From NCBI GenBank assembly GCA_963728125.1, contig CAVSIZ010000010.1, positions 1-64,000 of the forward strand: DNA of 64,000 nucleotides, written 5' to 3'. Under the pieces are notes generated by a model. That model had not been told where the DNA came from, did not search any database, and saw nothing but the letters and a program-made list of their open reading frames with translations. The DNA comes from CAWDCV01 sp963728125. GTDB taxonomy: Bacteria > Actinomycetota > Actinomycetes > CAWDCV01. This document shows, in pieces, positions 43,637-53,586 of the stretch. Each line of letters opens with the position of its first letter. Position 1 is the stretch's first letter. Both the position numbers and the translations under genes were made by a program.

Positions 43637-44779
43637 ATGCCTGACGTGTGGGACCTCGTGGTCGTCGGCGGTGGTCCCGCCGGAAGCGCAGCTGCGCTGC
43701 GCGCCCGCCAAGTGCGTCCGGACGCGCGGGTTCTGATCGTTGACCGGGCTGACTTTCCGCGAGACAAGCCGTGCGGTGACGGGGTCGCGCCCCATGCGCT
43801 CGATGTGCTCGCTGAACTCGGCGTCTCGACAGCGGACATCGTCGATGGCTTCCTTCCCGTGCAGCGGCTTCGGCTGACATCGCCAACGGGTTACGTGGCG
43901 GCGCGAAGCATGCGCCGTCAGGCGTACGTGATCCCCCGAGCAGTCCTGGATGCGCGGCTGCTGGCCGCCGCACGCGAGCGCGGAGCACACGTGCGCCGGC
44001 ACCGGGTCCGCACCCTGCAGCGCGCAGGTGACGTCGTCGTCCTCGACGCCTCCATTCGAGCCCGAGCGGTCGTCGGCGCGGACGGCGCGGAGTCGAGCGT
44101 TCGACGTCTGCTCGGCATGCCGCCCAACCGTCGCGGGCACGTCGCCGTCGCGATGCGCGGCTATGCGCCCGTCCCACCCGGATGTTCCGGCGAGCAGGTC
44201 ATCACCATGACCGGCGAGCGCTGGCCGGCGTACGCATGGAGCTTTCCGATCGGCGACGGCCGAGCCAACGTTGGTTATGGCGAAGTACTGCGCGGTGCAC
44301 CTGTCCCGCGCACGCGACTGCTGCAGCGGCTCGGCGAGCTGTTGCCCGGCGTCGAGCCCGCACCGGAAACACTTCGAGCTCACCGGCTTCCGCTGTCGTC
44401 ATCGCGGCCGAAGGTCGTCGATGGGCCGGTCATCCTGGCTGGCGACGCCTTGTCACTCATCAACCCGATGACCGGGGAGGGCATCTTCTACGCCGTCCTG
44501 TCCGGCGCGCTGGCCGGCGAGGCCGCACTCCTGGCGCAGGGCGCCGGTCAGCGGTATCGGCAGCTGTTACGCCGGCGGCTGCACGGCCACCTCAGGCACA
44601 CGACGTTGGTGTCCTGGCTCAGCGGTTGGCCGCGTCTTGTCGATGGTGGGCTGCTCGGTGCTCAGCGGGATCAGCAGGTGTTCGACGATTTCGTCGAGCT
44701 CGGACTCGGCGATGGCCGGCTCACGCTTCGGTCTACGGCGAGCGCGGTCGGCAACGTCGTCGCGCGACGGGTCAGGTGA
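43637..44779 (+). CDS. geranylgeranyl-reductase-family flavoprotein
   Basis: A 380-aa FAD enzyme. WDLVVVGGGPAGSAAALRAR binds the ADP of FAD, FPRDKPCGDGVAPHALDVL is the family's CxGD region, and VILAGDALSLINPMTGEGI is the flavin ribityl motif. Members reduce isoprenoid chains such as menaquinone side chains (MenJ-like) or hydroxylate small molecules. The substrate is unclear. The ATG lies 6 nt after GACACT, a -10-like box. It overlaps the convergent permease gene by 8 nt. Confidence 0.85.
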   Translation: MPDVWDLVVVGGGPAGSAAALRARQVRPDARVLIVDRADFPRDKPCGDGVAPHALDVLAELGVSTADIVDGFLPVQRLRLTSPTGYVAARSMRRQAYVIPRAVLDARLLAAARERGAHVRRHRVRTLQRAGDVVVLDASIRARAVVGADGAESSVRRLLGMPPNRRGHVAVAMRGYAPVPPGCSGEQVITMTGERWPAYAWSFPIGDGRANVGYGEVLRGAPVPRTRLLQRLGELLPGVEPAPETLRAHRLPLSSSRPKVVDGPVILAGDALSLINPMTGEGIFYAVLSGALAGEAALLAQGAGQRYRQLLRRRLHGHLRHTTLVSWLSGWPRLVDGGLLGAQRDQQVFDDFVELGLGDGRLTLRSTASAVGNVVARRVR

Positions 44780-45521
44780 GGATCAGCCAGACCGACACGG
44801 TGACGCCGACGACGACGATGACGCCGCGCAGCACCGAGTTCGGCAGGCGCCTACCAACCCGCGCACCGAGCAGGCCGCCGGCCACCGCACCGATGGCAAT
44901 CAGGACCGCGATCTGCCAGTCGACATCCGCAACCGCAATGAACAGCAGTGCCGCTGTCAGGTTCACGATCCCCGCAAGGACATTCTTGAGTGCATTGATG
45001 CGCTGCAGGTCGTCATCGAGAGCGATCGACAGCACCGCCACGAGCAGGATGCCCTGCGCAGCGCCGAAGTAGCCGCCATAGATCCCCAGGCCAAAGATGC
45101 CCGCGAACAGCGCCACTCCCCCATGCGCCCCGCGCCGCCGATGCGCCGTCGCCGCCGAGATGCGCGGCCCGAGGATGACCAGCGCGCAGCCAAGCAAGAT
45201 CAGCGCAGGCACGATCGCCTCGAATGCCGATTCGGGAAGGACGAGCAGGAGCAGTCCACCCGTGATGCCCCCGAGGCCCGAGCCCACGCCGAGCCGGGCA
45301 ATGCGGCGACCCTGACCGCGCAGCTCCCGCCGGTAGCCGTACGCACCGCTGAACGAGCCCGGCACCAGCCCGACGGTGTTGGACACGTTCGCCGTCACCG
45401 GTGGGACGCCGAGCGCCAGCAAAGTGGGAAACGTGATAAGGGTGCCGGAGCCGACGACCGCGTTGATCATTCCCGCCAGGAGGCCGGCCACGACGACCGC
45501 CAGCGACTCCAGCAGACTCAT
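44772..45521 (-). CDS. TauE/SafE-family membrane permease
   Basis: A 249-aa protein with about eight hydrophobic helices and the duplicated TauE motif: AGMINAVVGSGTLITFPTLL, NVSNTVGLVPG, FGLGIYGGYFGAAQGILL and NALKNVLAGIVNLTAALLF. The family moves sulfite, sulfonates or other organic anions across the membrane. The cargo is unknown. The ATG lies 9 nt after a TAAGCT box. Confidence 0.85.
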   Translation of the reverse strand: MSLLESLAVVVAGLLAGMINAVVGSGTLITFPTLLALGVPPVTANVSNTVGLVPGSFSGAYGYRRELRGQGRRIARLGVGSGLGGITGGLLLLVLPESAFEAIVPALILLGCALVILGPRISAATAHRRRGAHGGVALFAGIFGLGIYGGYFGAAQGILLVAVLSIALDDDLQRINALKNVLAGIVNLTAALLFIAVADVDWQIAVLIAIGAVAGGLLGARVGRRLPNSVLRGVIVVVGVTVSVWLILT

Positions 45522-45565
45522 GGCGTCGCGAGCTTATCGACCACCCCTGTGGCCAGCTGCGTATC

Positions 45566-47110
45566 TCAGGGAGCGCGGGAACCGCGGTGCTCCTCCTGCT
45601 CGACGACGGCGTCCAGGTCCGTGAGCCGGCGCAGGCCGCGTACCGGCTGCGCCATCCGGAAGTTCCCCCGCAGCCGCTCCTCGTTGCGGGACAGGAACCA
45701 CCAGTAGCCCGCGGTGTACGGGCAGGCGTCGTCGCCCACGCGAACGGTCGGCCGGTACGGGCACGGCCGGCAGTAGTCGCTCATCCTGTTGATGTACGCG
45801 CCGCCGGCGGCGTAGGGCTTTGTCGCGATCAGCCCGCCGTCCGCGTGCTGCGACATGCCGACGACGTTCGGCACCATCACCCAGTCGTACCCATCGACGA
45901 AGCAGCGGTGGAACCAGTCGGTCAGCGCGAGCGGATCCCAGCCACGCTGCAGCGCGTAGTTGCCGAGGACCATGAGGCGCGGGATGTGATGCACCCAGCC
46001 CCTGTCCCGTACGCCGGCCAGCACGTCGTGCAGGCAGGCGGCTTCAACTGCGTCGGCGTCGAGCTCGAGGAACCACTGCGGCAGCTTTCGGCGAGCGTGC
46101 AGCGCGTTGCCGCGACGATACGACTCGCCGGTATGCCAGTAGACGTGCCACACATAGTCCCGCCAGCCCAGGATCTGCCTGATGTAGCCCTCGACGCTGG
46201 CGATCGGCGCCGCACGCTGCCGGTACGCCGCCTCAGCCTGGCGAACGGCTTCCATTGGGTCGAGCAGGCCGAGGTTCATCGGAGCTGACAGCATCGAGTG
46301 CGCCATGGTGGCGTCGCCCGCGAGCATTGCGTCCTCGACTGGGCCAAACGCCGCGAGCCGGTGCTGCACGAAAGCATCGAGAGCGGTGAGCGCCTCCCCG
46401 CGGGTTGCCGCCGCCCAGCGCGGGCCATCGCGCCCAACGAAGGTGACGTCGCCGTCGGCCTCCCATCGATCGAGGTCGTGTCGCACCTTCACGTCGATGT
46501 CGTCCTCGGTGGCCCACCAGGGAGGCGAAACGTCCAGGCGATCGGCTCCGGCCGGCGGTGGTTGGCGGTTGTCGGCGTCGTAGTTCCATCGACCACCCGC
46601 GGGCTCGCTACCGTCCATGAGCACGTCATGCCGACGACGTGCGTCCCGGTAGAAGTCCTCGAGCAGCAGCCGCTTGCCATCGCGACCGGCGGCCCAGCGA
46701 TCGAAGTCCTCTCGCGAGGTGACGAAGCCACGGCTCGGCAACACCTCGACGCCGTCGAGGGAGTGGACGAAGCGCTCGGCGGCGTACGACGTTGGCGAGC
46801 ACACGGACAGCGGTTCGCGCACCTGGTCGAGCGCCTCGCGGTAGGTGTCCGTCGCGAGATAGAGCGCCTGCTCGCCAAGCTCGGCGGCGCGATGCCGCAA
46901 TGCCGACAGCAGCAGGTGGGCCTTCTGCCGGTGAAAACGGCGACGGCGAAACACCGCGCGCGACTCGATGAGCAGCACCGGTTGATCGGGCCGGTCGAGG
47001 AAATGCGGGCCAAGCTGGTCGGCGAACAGCCAGCGTCGGCTCGGGCGCCGGCTCGCCGCACCACTCTTCGCCACGGGGTCACATATTTCCCGTCTCCAGC
47101 CGATGCGCAT
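45566..47110 (-). CDS. Fe-S cryptochrome/(6-4) photolyase family protein
   Basis: A 514-aa protein of the FeS-BCP group (PhrB-like). The N-terminal antenna domain starts RRWLFADQLGPHFLDRPDQP. The FAD domain includes GWRDYVWHVYW and HHIPRLMVLGNYALQRGWDP. The four cluster cysteines are visible: one in VEAACLHDVLAG and three in YCRPCPYRPTVRVGDDACPY. The expected job is light-driven repair of (6-4) photoproducts using FAD, with an Fe-S cluster. ATG 47110 has AGGTG upstream. GTG 47074 is a second choice. Confidence 0.9.
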   Translation of the reverse strand: MRIGWRREICDPVAKSGAASRRPSRRWLFADQLGPHFLDRPDQPVLLIESRAVFRRRRFHRQKAHLLLSALRHRAAELGEQALYLATDTYREALDQVREPLSVCSPTSYAAERFVHSLDGVEVLPSRGFVTSREDFDRWAAGRDGKRLLLEDFYRDARRRHDVLMDGSEPAGGRWNYDADNRQPPPAGADRLDVSPPWWATEDDIDVKVRHDLDRWEADGDVTFVGRDGPRWAAATRGEALTALDAFVQHRLAAFGPVEDAMLAGDATMAHSMLSAPMNLGLLDPMEAVRQAEAAYRQRAAPIASVEGYIRQILGWRDYVWHVYWHTGESYRRGNALHARRKLPQWFLELDADAVEAACLHDVLAGVRDRGWVHHIPRLMVLGNYALQRGWDPLALTDWFHRCFVDGYDWVMVPNVVGMSQHADGGLIATKPYAAGGAYINRMSDYCRPCPYRPTVRVGDDACPYTAGYWWFLSRNEERLRGNFRMAQPVRGLRRLTDLDAVVEQEEHRGSRAP

Positions 47111-47189
47111 CTTGGCACCTGTTCCGCTGGCGGGCGTCAGGCATTCTGTGGGCGGTGATCCTTTCAAAAGAGGTCGGTGTGGGGGGCTC

Positions 47190-47804
47190 ATGAGCGTCCA
47201 GATCCAGGTACAACGACTCATCGATCTCGGCGTGGCTGACCTCGCGGGCGTGAGCGCCGAGCTGTTGGTGAAGGCCGGGAACGACCTGCCTGACGGGGCC
47301 GGCACAACTCTCGTCGTCCACCCGAGCCTCGTGCCGGCCACCGCGCTCGCGCCATTGATGAGCCATGCCGGGAAGCCGGGATTCGTGGTCTCCGACATGA
47401 TCGACCTGGACGACTTCGTGCCGACCAAGGACGTCGACGTTCCGGAGTCGCCGCTCTATCTCGTCTCCGATATCGACCGCGGCGACGACATGCGGAACTG
47501 GAGCCCCGAGGAGGCGCTGGCCGAGGTCGAGAGCCGTGGCCGCAGTCCACTGACGATCAGCGAGGGCATCAGCTGGCTCCTGCAGGAGCCAGAACGGCTC
47601 GAGCCGAACTTCTGCTTCATGTGCATCGCAGCGCGCAAGCCGACGCGGACCGGCTTCGACGCACGCACGCCGGCGATCTGGATCAGCGGCGGCACCGGTC
47701 GCGACGGTCCGGGACAACGCGATGCGCCCAAGGTCGGTTGGTGCTGGTGGCGCAACCGGCATACCTGGCTCGGCATCGCCTCGACTGCGGCGCGATCGGC
47801 CTGA
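47190..47804 (+). CDS. DUF5701-family protein
   Basis: A 204-aa soluble protein. MSVQIQVQRLIDLGVADLAG, LPDGAGTTLVVHPSLVPATA, YLVSDIDRGDDMRNWSPEEA and SPLTISEGISWLLQ are typical of this actinobacterial family of unknown function. The Trp-rich end (VGWCWWRNRHTWLGIA) is also characteristic. Its TGA overlaps the start of the next gene by one base. Confidence 0.8.
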   Translation: MSVQIQVQRLIDLGVADLAGVSAELLVKAGNDLPDGAGTTLVVHPSLVPATALAPLMSHAGKPGFVVSDMIDLDDFVPTKDVDVPESPLYLVSDIDRGDDMRNWSPEEALAEVESRGRSPLTISEGISWLLQEPERLEPNFCFMCIAARKPTRTGFDARTPAIWISGGTGRDGPGQRDAPKVGWCWWRNRHTWLGIASTAARSA

Positions 47805-49138
47805 TGGCTACCGTCGACGCTTTACGCGCCGCGGTCCGCGGCGAGGTCCTGCTTCCGGACGACGACGGCTACGACTCCGCCCGGGCGGTCTGGAACGCCA
47901 TGGTGGACCGAAGGCCGCGGCTGATCGTGCGCTGTGCCGACACCAGTGACGTGGTCACGGCGATCCGAACGGCACGGGATCTGCAGCTGGAGATCGGGGT
48001 GCGGTGCGGAGGCCACAGCGTCGTCGGGCTTGCGGTGCCGGAGGGCGGGTTGATGATCGACCTGACCCCGATGGCGAGCGCGACCATCGATGCCGGACAT
48101 CGCACGGCCACCGTCCAGGGTGGCGCCTTGCTCGGCGTCTTGGACGCGGTGGCGCAGGAGCACGGTCTCGCTACGACCGCCGGCAACGTGTCGCACACCG
48201 GCGTGGGCGGGCTCACGCTTGGCGGCGGGATGGGCTGGCTCGCCCGTGAGCACGGACTCACCTGCGACAGCGTGCGCTCCTTCGAGCTCGTCACCGCCGG
48301 CGGCGACGTCCTGCGGGTCAGCGCCGAGGAGAACCCGGACCTGTTCTGGGGTCTGCGCGGCGGGGGTGGCAACTTCGGGGTGGTCACCGAGTTCGAGTTC
48401 GACCTGTACCCGCTGCGCGGCCCGATGCTCACAGCCGAAGTCGACGCGCCACTGGACGACGCCGTGGACGTGCTCCGGGCGTGGCGCGACTTCTGCCTGG
48501 TGGCGCCGCGATCACTGACCGGTCTGGCGGTCGTCGACAACGGGGTCGCGACCATCGGCTTCGTGTGGGTTGGCGACCACGCACGGGGTCGCGGCTATGT
48601 CGACGACCTGCGCGGCCTGGTCACCCAACCACTGTCCGAGCGAGTGACCACCCCGAGCTACGTGGAGTTGCAACGCCGCGAGGACACCATCAAGGGACAC
48701 GAGATCCGGCGGTACTGGAAGGGCCACTACTTCCGCACGCTCGACGACGAGGCCATCGCCACACTCGTCGACGGCGCGAATGCGGCGGACGCGCCGGCCG
48801 CGAGCCTGCAGGCGTACGGCGGAGCAATCGCCGATGTCGATGATGACGCGAGCGCGTTCAGCCAGCGAGAGACTGCCTTTGAGCTCGTTGCCGCCGCGCG
48901 CTGGACCGACCCGAACGAGGACAACCTGCGCATCGAGGGCGCCCGCCGGTTCGCGGCCCGGCTGGAGCCGTTCGCGTCGGGTGCCTACGTCAACGTCCTC
49001 GGCGACGAGGGGCAGCGCGGCGTCCGACGCGCGTACGGATCACGCAAACTCCAGCAGCTCACTGCGCTCAAGGATCGCTACGACCCGGACAACGTGTTCC
49101 ACCTCAACCAGAACATCCGACCATCGCCGGGGCAGTGA
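47804..49138 (+). CDS. FAD-linked oxidoreductase (BBE type)
   Basis: A 444-aa flavoprotein. The PP-loop GVRCGGHSVVGLAVPEGG carries the His usually linked to FAD. LTLGGGMGWLAREHGLTCDS and LRGGGGNFGVVTEFEFDL follow. The BBE C-terminus LKDRYDPDNVFHLNQNIRP closes it. Such enzymes oxidise sugars or other alcohols or make natural products. The substrate is unknown. It is coupled to the DUF5701 gene. Confidence 0.87.
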   Translation: MATVDALRAAVRGEVLLPDDDGYDSARAVWNAMVDRRPRLIVRCADTSDVVTAIRTARDLQLEIGVRCGGHSVVGLAVPEGGLMIDLTPMASATIDAGHRTATVQGGALLGVLDAVAQEHGLATTAGNVSHTGVGGLTLGGGMGWLAREHGLTCDSVRSFELVTAGGDVLRVSAEENPDLFWGLRGGGGNFGVVTEFEFDLYPLRGPMLTAEVDAPLDDAVDVLRAWRDFCLVAPRSLTGLAVVDNGVATIGFVWVGDHARGRGYVDDLRGLVTQPLSERVTTPSYVELQRREDTIKGHEIRRYWKGHYFRTLDDEAIATLVDGANAADAPAASLQAYGGAIADVDDDASAFSQRETAFELVAAARWTDPNEDNLRIEGARRFAARLEPFASGAYVNVLGDEGQRGVRRAYGSRKLQQLTALKDRYDPDNVFHLNQNIRPSPGQ

Positions 49139-49162
49139 TGAATCGGGCGTCTTCGCGTTGGT

Positions 49163-50128
49163 TCATCCGTTCCCGGTCTCCAACGGACCTTCCTGCCTAA
49201 GCACAACCGGCGGGCGCGGCCGGATATCCGCGTTGAGCTGGAAGATGTCAGGCCGGTGATAGTGCCCCACCGGGTCGAAGTACCGCCGCGCGGCGTGCAC
49301 GGCGGCGAGGTCGATGTCGGCGGTGAGGATCGACTCCTCGTGCCTGGCTGGGCCGGCCAGGAGGTCCCCCTTGGGTCCGACGATGACGCTGTTGCCTGGT
49401 TCGACCCAGCCGTCGTTGCCCTCGTCGGCGCGGAAGACGCGATCGCGATGCGGGAAGTCGGCGGGGATCTGGTCGATGTGCAGGCATGGATTGACGCCAA
49501 TCACGTAGCAGCGACCCTCCCGGGCGATGTGACGCATAGTGGCCACCCACCCGTCGCCGGACGCCAGGGTCGGCGCCGTCCAGATGTCGACACCTTGTGC
49601 GTACAGGTAGAAGCGGGTCAGCGGCATGTAGTTCTCCCAGCAGATCAGCCCGCTGAGCCGACCGAGGGGGGTGTCGACGACCGGCAACATCGAGCCGTCA
49701 CCCATCCCCCAGACGGTTCGTTCGGAGCCAGTCGGCATCAGCTTGCGATGCTTGCCGAGCAGGCTGCCGTCGGGTCCGAAGTAGAGGACGGCGTTGTAGA
49801 TCGTGGCGCCGTGTGGTTCGCGTTCGTCCACGCCGATCACCACGTAGGTGCCTGTCGTCCTCGCCGCGTCGGCTAGCTCTTCGGTGACCGGGCCGGGCAC
49901 GACAACAGCTTGATCAACGAGAAGCGCGTACCAGTCGTCATCGCCATCCCAGATCGGCACCGAGTCGATCCAGATCGGGGTGCCTGGAATGAACACCTCA
50001 GGGAACACGACGATGTCGGCACCGGCGGCGGCCGACCGGTGGATGAGGTCGACGGCCTTCTCGACGCAGGCTTTCTGGTCCATCAAGACATACGCGGCCT
50101 GAACCGCGGCGATTCTTCCGATGGTCAT
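49163..50128 (-). CDS. nitrilase (carbon-nitrogen hydrolase)
   Basis: A 321-aa enzyme with the full catalytic triad: Glu44 (IVVFPEVFIPG), Lys129 (LGKHRKLMPTGSERTVWG) and Cys163 (LSGLICWENYMPL). The length and the 'CWEN' sequence fit true nitrilases rather than amidases. It would convert nitriles to carboxylic acids and ammonia, probably as a large spiral oligomer. It is monocistronic. Confidence 0.9.
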   Translation of the reverse strand: MTIGRIAAVQAAYVLMDQKACVEKAVDLIHRSAAAGADIVVFPEVFIPGTPIWIDSVPIWDGDDDWYALLVDQAVVVPGPVTEELADAARTTGTYVVIGVDEREPHGATIYNAVLYFGPDGSLLGKHRKLMPTGSERTVWGMGDGSMLPVVDTPLGRLSGLICWENYMPLTRFYLYAQGVDIWTAPTLASGDGWVATMRHIAREGRCYVIGVNPCLHIDQIPADFPHRDRVFRADEGNDGWVEPGNSVIVGPKGDLLAGPARHEESILTADIDLAAVHAARRYFDPVGHYHRPDIFQLNADIRPRPPVVLRQEGPLETGNG

Positions 50129-50239
50129 CGTCGGTCCTTCCTCCTCGCTGCCTTACCTTGTGCCTGAGACGACGAGCATTTCGCACTGTTGCTCGCCGGC
50201 ACCACGTGCAGCTACTCCCCGCAGCGAGACTGAGCACCG

Positions 50240-50728
50240 ATGAGTGATGTCGTACGGCCATTCCGCATTGCCGTGCCCGAAGAGGATCTCGTCGACCTTC
50301 GAGCTCGCCTGCGCAACGGCCGGTGGCCGCCGATTGGCCTGTGCGCGTGGCTCGTCGAGAAGATCTGGACCTGGGCGGACCACGACGGCGACCTGAACGC
50401 AGTGATCGCTCGACAGCGGCTCCTGGACAACGTCACGCTGTACTGGCTGACTCGAACGGGCGCGTCATCGATCCGGCTGTATTGGGAGAGCATCGCCGAG
50501 GTGAGCCGCTGGTTCACTGCGGCGACCAATGACGTCATCGACGTACCGACCGCCTGCAGCGTGTTCCCGAAGGAGGTGCCCCGTCCCTCGCGTCGATGGG
50601 CAGAACGCCGCTTCACCAACATCGTCCACTGGGGAGAACCCCCGCGCGGCGGCCACTTCGCGGCCTGGGAGCAGCCGCAGTCGTTCGTCATCGAGAGCAG
50701 AGCCGCGGTCCGGGGCTGCCGGCAGTGA
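50240..50728 (+). pseudogene. epoxide hydrolase with the catalytic core deleted
   Basis: The first about 30 residues (RPFRIAVPEEDLVDLRARLRN) are the N-terminal EHN domain. The frame then jumps at about residue 31 to the cap and C-terminal part (GLCAWLVEKIWTWADHDGDL, YWLTRTGASSIRLYWES, RFTNIVHWGEPPRGGHFAAW). Roughly 200 residues with the HGWP oxyanion loop and the nucleophilic Asp are missing, while the frame is intact. The distal His (GGHFAAWEQP) remains. It cannot act as a hydrolase. Expression as a short protein is possible. Confidence 0.75.
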
Positions 50729-50732
50729 GCGG

Positions 50733-51860
50733 ATGCGAAGGCAGGGACGCGGGTTCGAGCGACTCGACCCGCGCGCGCTGAATCGGGCCACCCTGGAGCG
50801 CCAGCTCCTGCTGGATCGAACGCAGTTGCCCGCGGTCGCGGCGATCCAGCGGACTGTTGCGCTCAACGCCCAGACGGCCAACTCGCCGTACCTGTCCCTG
50901 TGGTCCCGGCTCGTGGACTTCCGGGTCGAACAGTTGACGCAGGCCATCGAATCTCGCCGAGGTCGTGCGATCCATCTCGCTGCGGGCGACGCAGCATCTG
51001 ACGGCCGCCGCTGACTACCGGTGGTTGCGCGCTGTGCTGGCACCCCTGCTAAGACGCGTCCAGCGCAATGTCTTCGGCCGTCGCCTGGCCAACGTGGAGG
51101 TCGAGGAGCTCGCGGAAGCTACTCGGCAGCTCCTCGCCGGGCAGTCGCTGACGCGCAGCGAGCTCGGTCGGCTGCTCGCCGAGCGCTGGCCGGCCGCAGA
51201 GCGGAGCGCTCTGGCCTGGTCGGCGCAGTACCTCGAGCCGATGCTGCATCCGCCGCCAAGCGGCACCTGGAACGTGGCGCCGCGCAGCATGCCCTGCGTA
51301 CTTGCGTCCGACTGGTTACCAGACGAGGAGCCTTCGGACGGCTCTGAAGTCTCCCGGACGAGCTGCTGGTGCGTCGGTACCTCGCGGCGTACGGACCCGC
51401 GACGGTCGGTGACGTTCGCGCGTGGTCAGGGGTGAGCGGGCTACGCGAGGTCGTCGACGGCATGCGTACGGAGTTGCGTGAGTTCGCCGATGAGGACGGC
51501 CGGACGTTGATCGACCTTCCGGGCTCGCCACGACCCGATGGCGATGTGTCTGCCCCGGTTCGGTTCCTTCCCGAGTTCGACAATCTGCTGCTTGCTTACG
51601 CGAACCGCCGTCGAGTGATGTCCGATGACGTCCGCCGCGCGGTCTGCGTGGGCGATGCCGTCGCTGCGACCGTGCTCGTCGACGGAACGGTCGCCGCTAC
51701 CTGGAGCACCACCCAGCGCGATGGGATGACCGTCCTCAACGTTCGACCGTTCTCCCGGTGGTCAGGCCACGACCGCATGAAGGTGATCGACGAGGGGACG
51801 AAGCTGCTCGAGTTTGTTGCCGCCGACGCGCGGGACGCTGTTGTCCGTATCGACGCCTGA
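50733..51860 (+). pseudogene. winged-helix DNA-binding (AlkZ-like) protein, frameshifted
   Basis: Three frames hold consecutive parts of one HTH_42/AlkZ-like protein: RALNRATLERQLLLDRTQLP (to about 50975), DYRWLRAVLAPLLRRVQRNVFGR to about 51330, and RRYLAAYGPATVGDVRAWSG to FLPEFDNLLLAY and VRIDA at 51860. Two indels and possibly small losses separate them. Family members include DNA glycosylases that unhook crosslinks and protect antibiotic producers. This copy is broken. Confidence 0.7.
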
Positions 51861-51875
51861 CGCGACGGTGAAAGC

Positions 51876-53051
51876 TCAGCCGCCGGAGTTGAAGCCCCCG
51901 TCGCGCGGCAGCCCGGTGGTCGGCTCCGCGTCCCGGACCACCTTGGCGGCCTCCTCCTCGGTCTGCCGAGCGATCCTCTCTGCCTCGTCGAGCAGTTCGG
52001 AGTGCTGTGCCGGCGGCACCGGAGAGTCGAGCGGCACCGGCCCAAGAGCGGCCGGGGCCGACGGTGCGGCACCGTCGGCACCACCTGTGACCTGACGCGG
52101 TCCCACCGGTCCGTTCTGCCCAGCTGTCGTGGCTGGGTTGGAGTCCGCTCCCCCGGTCCCGGCAAGGAAGCCCTGCACGCTGTCCAGCGCACGAGTGACC
52201 TCACTCGGGAGGATCCACAGCGTGTTGGAGTTTCCTTCTGCGATACGCGGCAGCGTCTGGAGGTACTGGTACGACAACAGCTTCGGGTCCGGGTTGCCGG
52301 CGTGAATCGACGCGAAGACGGTTTCGATGGCTTGGGCCTCGCCCTGGGAGCGCAAGATGGCGGCTTGCCGCTCGCCCTCGGCGCGGAGTGCGAACGCCTC
52401 CTTGTCGCCCTGCGCGCGCAGCACGTTGCTCTGCCGCTCGCCCTCGGCGGTGAGGATCTGCGACTGCTTGACGCCCTCGGCGTTGAGCACCGCGGCGCGC
52501 TTGTCACGGTCGGCACGCATCTGCTTCTCCATGGAGTCGCGGATGGACACCGGCGGCTCGATCGCCTTGAGCTCAACGCGGTTGACGCGGATTCCCCACT
52601 TGCCCGTCGCTTCATCGAGCACGCCACGCAGTGCCGTGTTGATCTCCTCGCGCGATGTCAGCGTGCGCTCGAGGTCCATGCTCCCGACGACGTTACGCAG
52701 CGTCGTGACCGTGAGCTGCTCGACGCCCTGGATGTAGTTGGCGATCTCGTACGTCGCGGAGCGTGGGTCGGTGACCTGAAAGTAGATGACGGTGTCGATC
52801 GAGACCACGAGGTTGTCGGACGTGATGACCGGCTGCGGCGGGAAGGAGACGACCTGCTCGCGAAGGTCGATCAGCGGCTTCAGCCGGTCGACGAACGGGA
52901 TGAGGATCGTCAGGCCAGCGTTGAGCGTGCGCTGGTAGCGCCCCAGTCGCTCCACGATGCCGGCCCGCGCCTGCGGCACGATCCGCACGCTGCGCGCAAG
53001 AACGAGCAGCACCAAGACGATGATGACTGCTACGACAATGAGCGATTCCAC
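51876..53051 (-). CDS. SPFH/band-7 (paraslipin-like) membrane protein
   Basis: A 391-aa protein. One N-terminal TM helix (LIVVAVIIVLVLLVLARSV) is followed by the SPFH domain (IVPQARAGIVERLGRYQRTL, PVITSDNLVVSIDTVIYFQV, SMDLERTLTSREEINTALRG). A long helical region (about 175-260, KQMRADRDKRAAVLNAEG) and a Pro/Gly-rich tail follow. It should form a large ring at the membrane with the NfeD protein encoded upstream, a known pairing. It overlaps that gene by 22 nt. Confidence 0.9.
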   Translation of the reverse strand: MESLIVVAVIIVLVLLVLARSVRIVPQARAGIVERLGRYQRTLNAGLTILIPFVDRLKPLIDLREQVVSFPPQPVITSDNLVVSIDTVIYFQVTDPRSATYEIANYIQGVEQLTVTTLRNVVGSMDLERTLTSREEINTALRGVLDEATGKWGIRVNRVELKAIEPPVSIRDSMEKQMRADRDKRAAVLNAEGVKQSQILTAEGERQSNVLRAQGDKEAFALRAEGERQAAILRSQGEAQAIETVFASIHAGNPDPKLLSYQYLQTLPRIAEGNSNTLWILPSEVTRALDSVQGFLAGTGGADSNPATTAGQNGPVGPRQVTGGADGAAPSAPAALGPVPLDSPVPPAQHSELLDEAERIARQTEEEAAKVVRDAEPTTGLPRDGGFNSGG

Positions 53052-53494
53052 GGGGCCTCCGACCCATAAACGAGCGCTGTCGCGCCCCTGATCTCCATCA
53101 CGTCAACGCTTTGACCCGGCTCGAGCACCTGCTCCTCGTCGTACGACCGGGCGGTCCACACCTCACCGGCAAGCTTCACCCGACCGTCATGCGCGTCGAC
53201 ACGCTCCAGCACAACTGCCTTGGCGCCGACCAGAGCGGACACGCCCATTCGCGGCGTCGAGTCGGTGAGCATGTGCCGGCGCGCAATCGGTCGAACAACT
53301 CCAAGCAGGGCTACCGATATGACGCAGAAAGCCAGGACCTGAAACGGGATGCCGAACCCGAGAGCAGCGACCCCCGCGGCCGCGAGTGCGCCGCCGGCGA
53401 ACATGGCGAACACCAAGCTCAGCGTGGTGACTTCGATGATCCCGAGGACCACGGCAGCGACCACCCAGATCGCCCATGTCCAGGCCACGTCCAC
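53030..53494 (-). CDS. NfeD-family membrane protein
   Basis: A 154-aa protein with two or three N-terminal TM helices (IWVVAAVVLGIIEVTTLSLV, FQVLAFCVISVALLGVV) and a C-terminal OB-fold (LVGAKAVVLERVDAHDGRVK, GEVWTARSYDEEQVLEPGQS). It works with SPFH proteins. The GTG lies 6 nt after a near-perfect TAAAAT -10 box (53501-53506), so the operon transcript is probably leaderless. Confidence 0.88.
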   Translation of the reverse strand: MDVAWTWAIWVVAAVVLGIIEVTTLSLVFAMFAGGALAAAGVAALGFGIPFQVLAFCVISVALLGVVRPIARRHMLTDSTPRMGVSALVGAKAVVLERVDAHDGRVKLAGEVWTARSYDEEQVLEPGQSVDVMEIRGATALVYGSEAPWNRSLS

Positions 53495-53586
53495 AATCTG
53501 ATTTTAGGTGCCATCGAGGCATAAACGGGGTGCGGCGTCGCCAAGATCACAGGGTCTTTTGTGCCGTCTTGCCCGATGTCAGAAAT

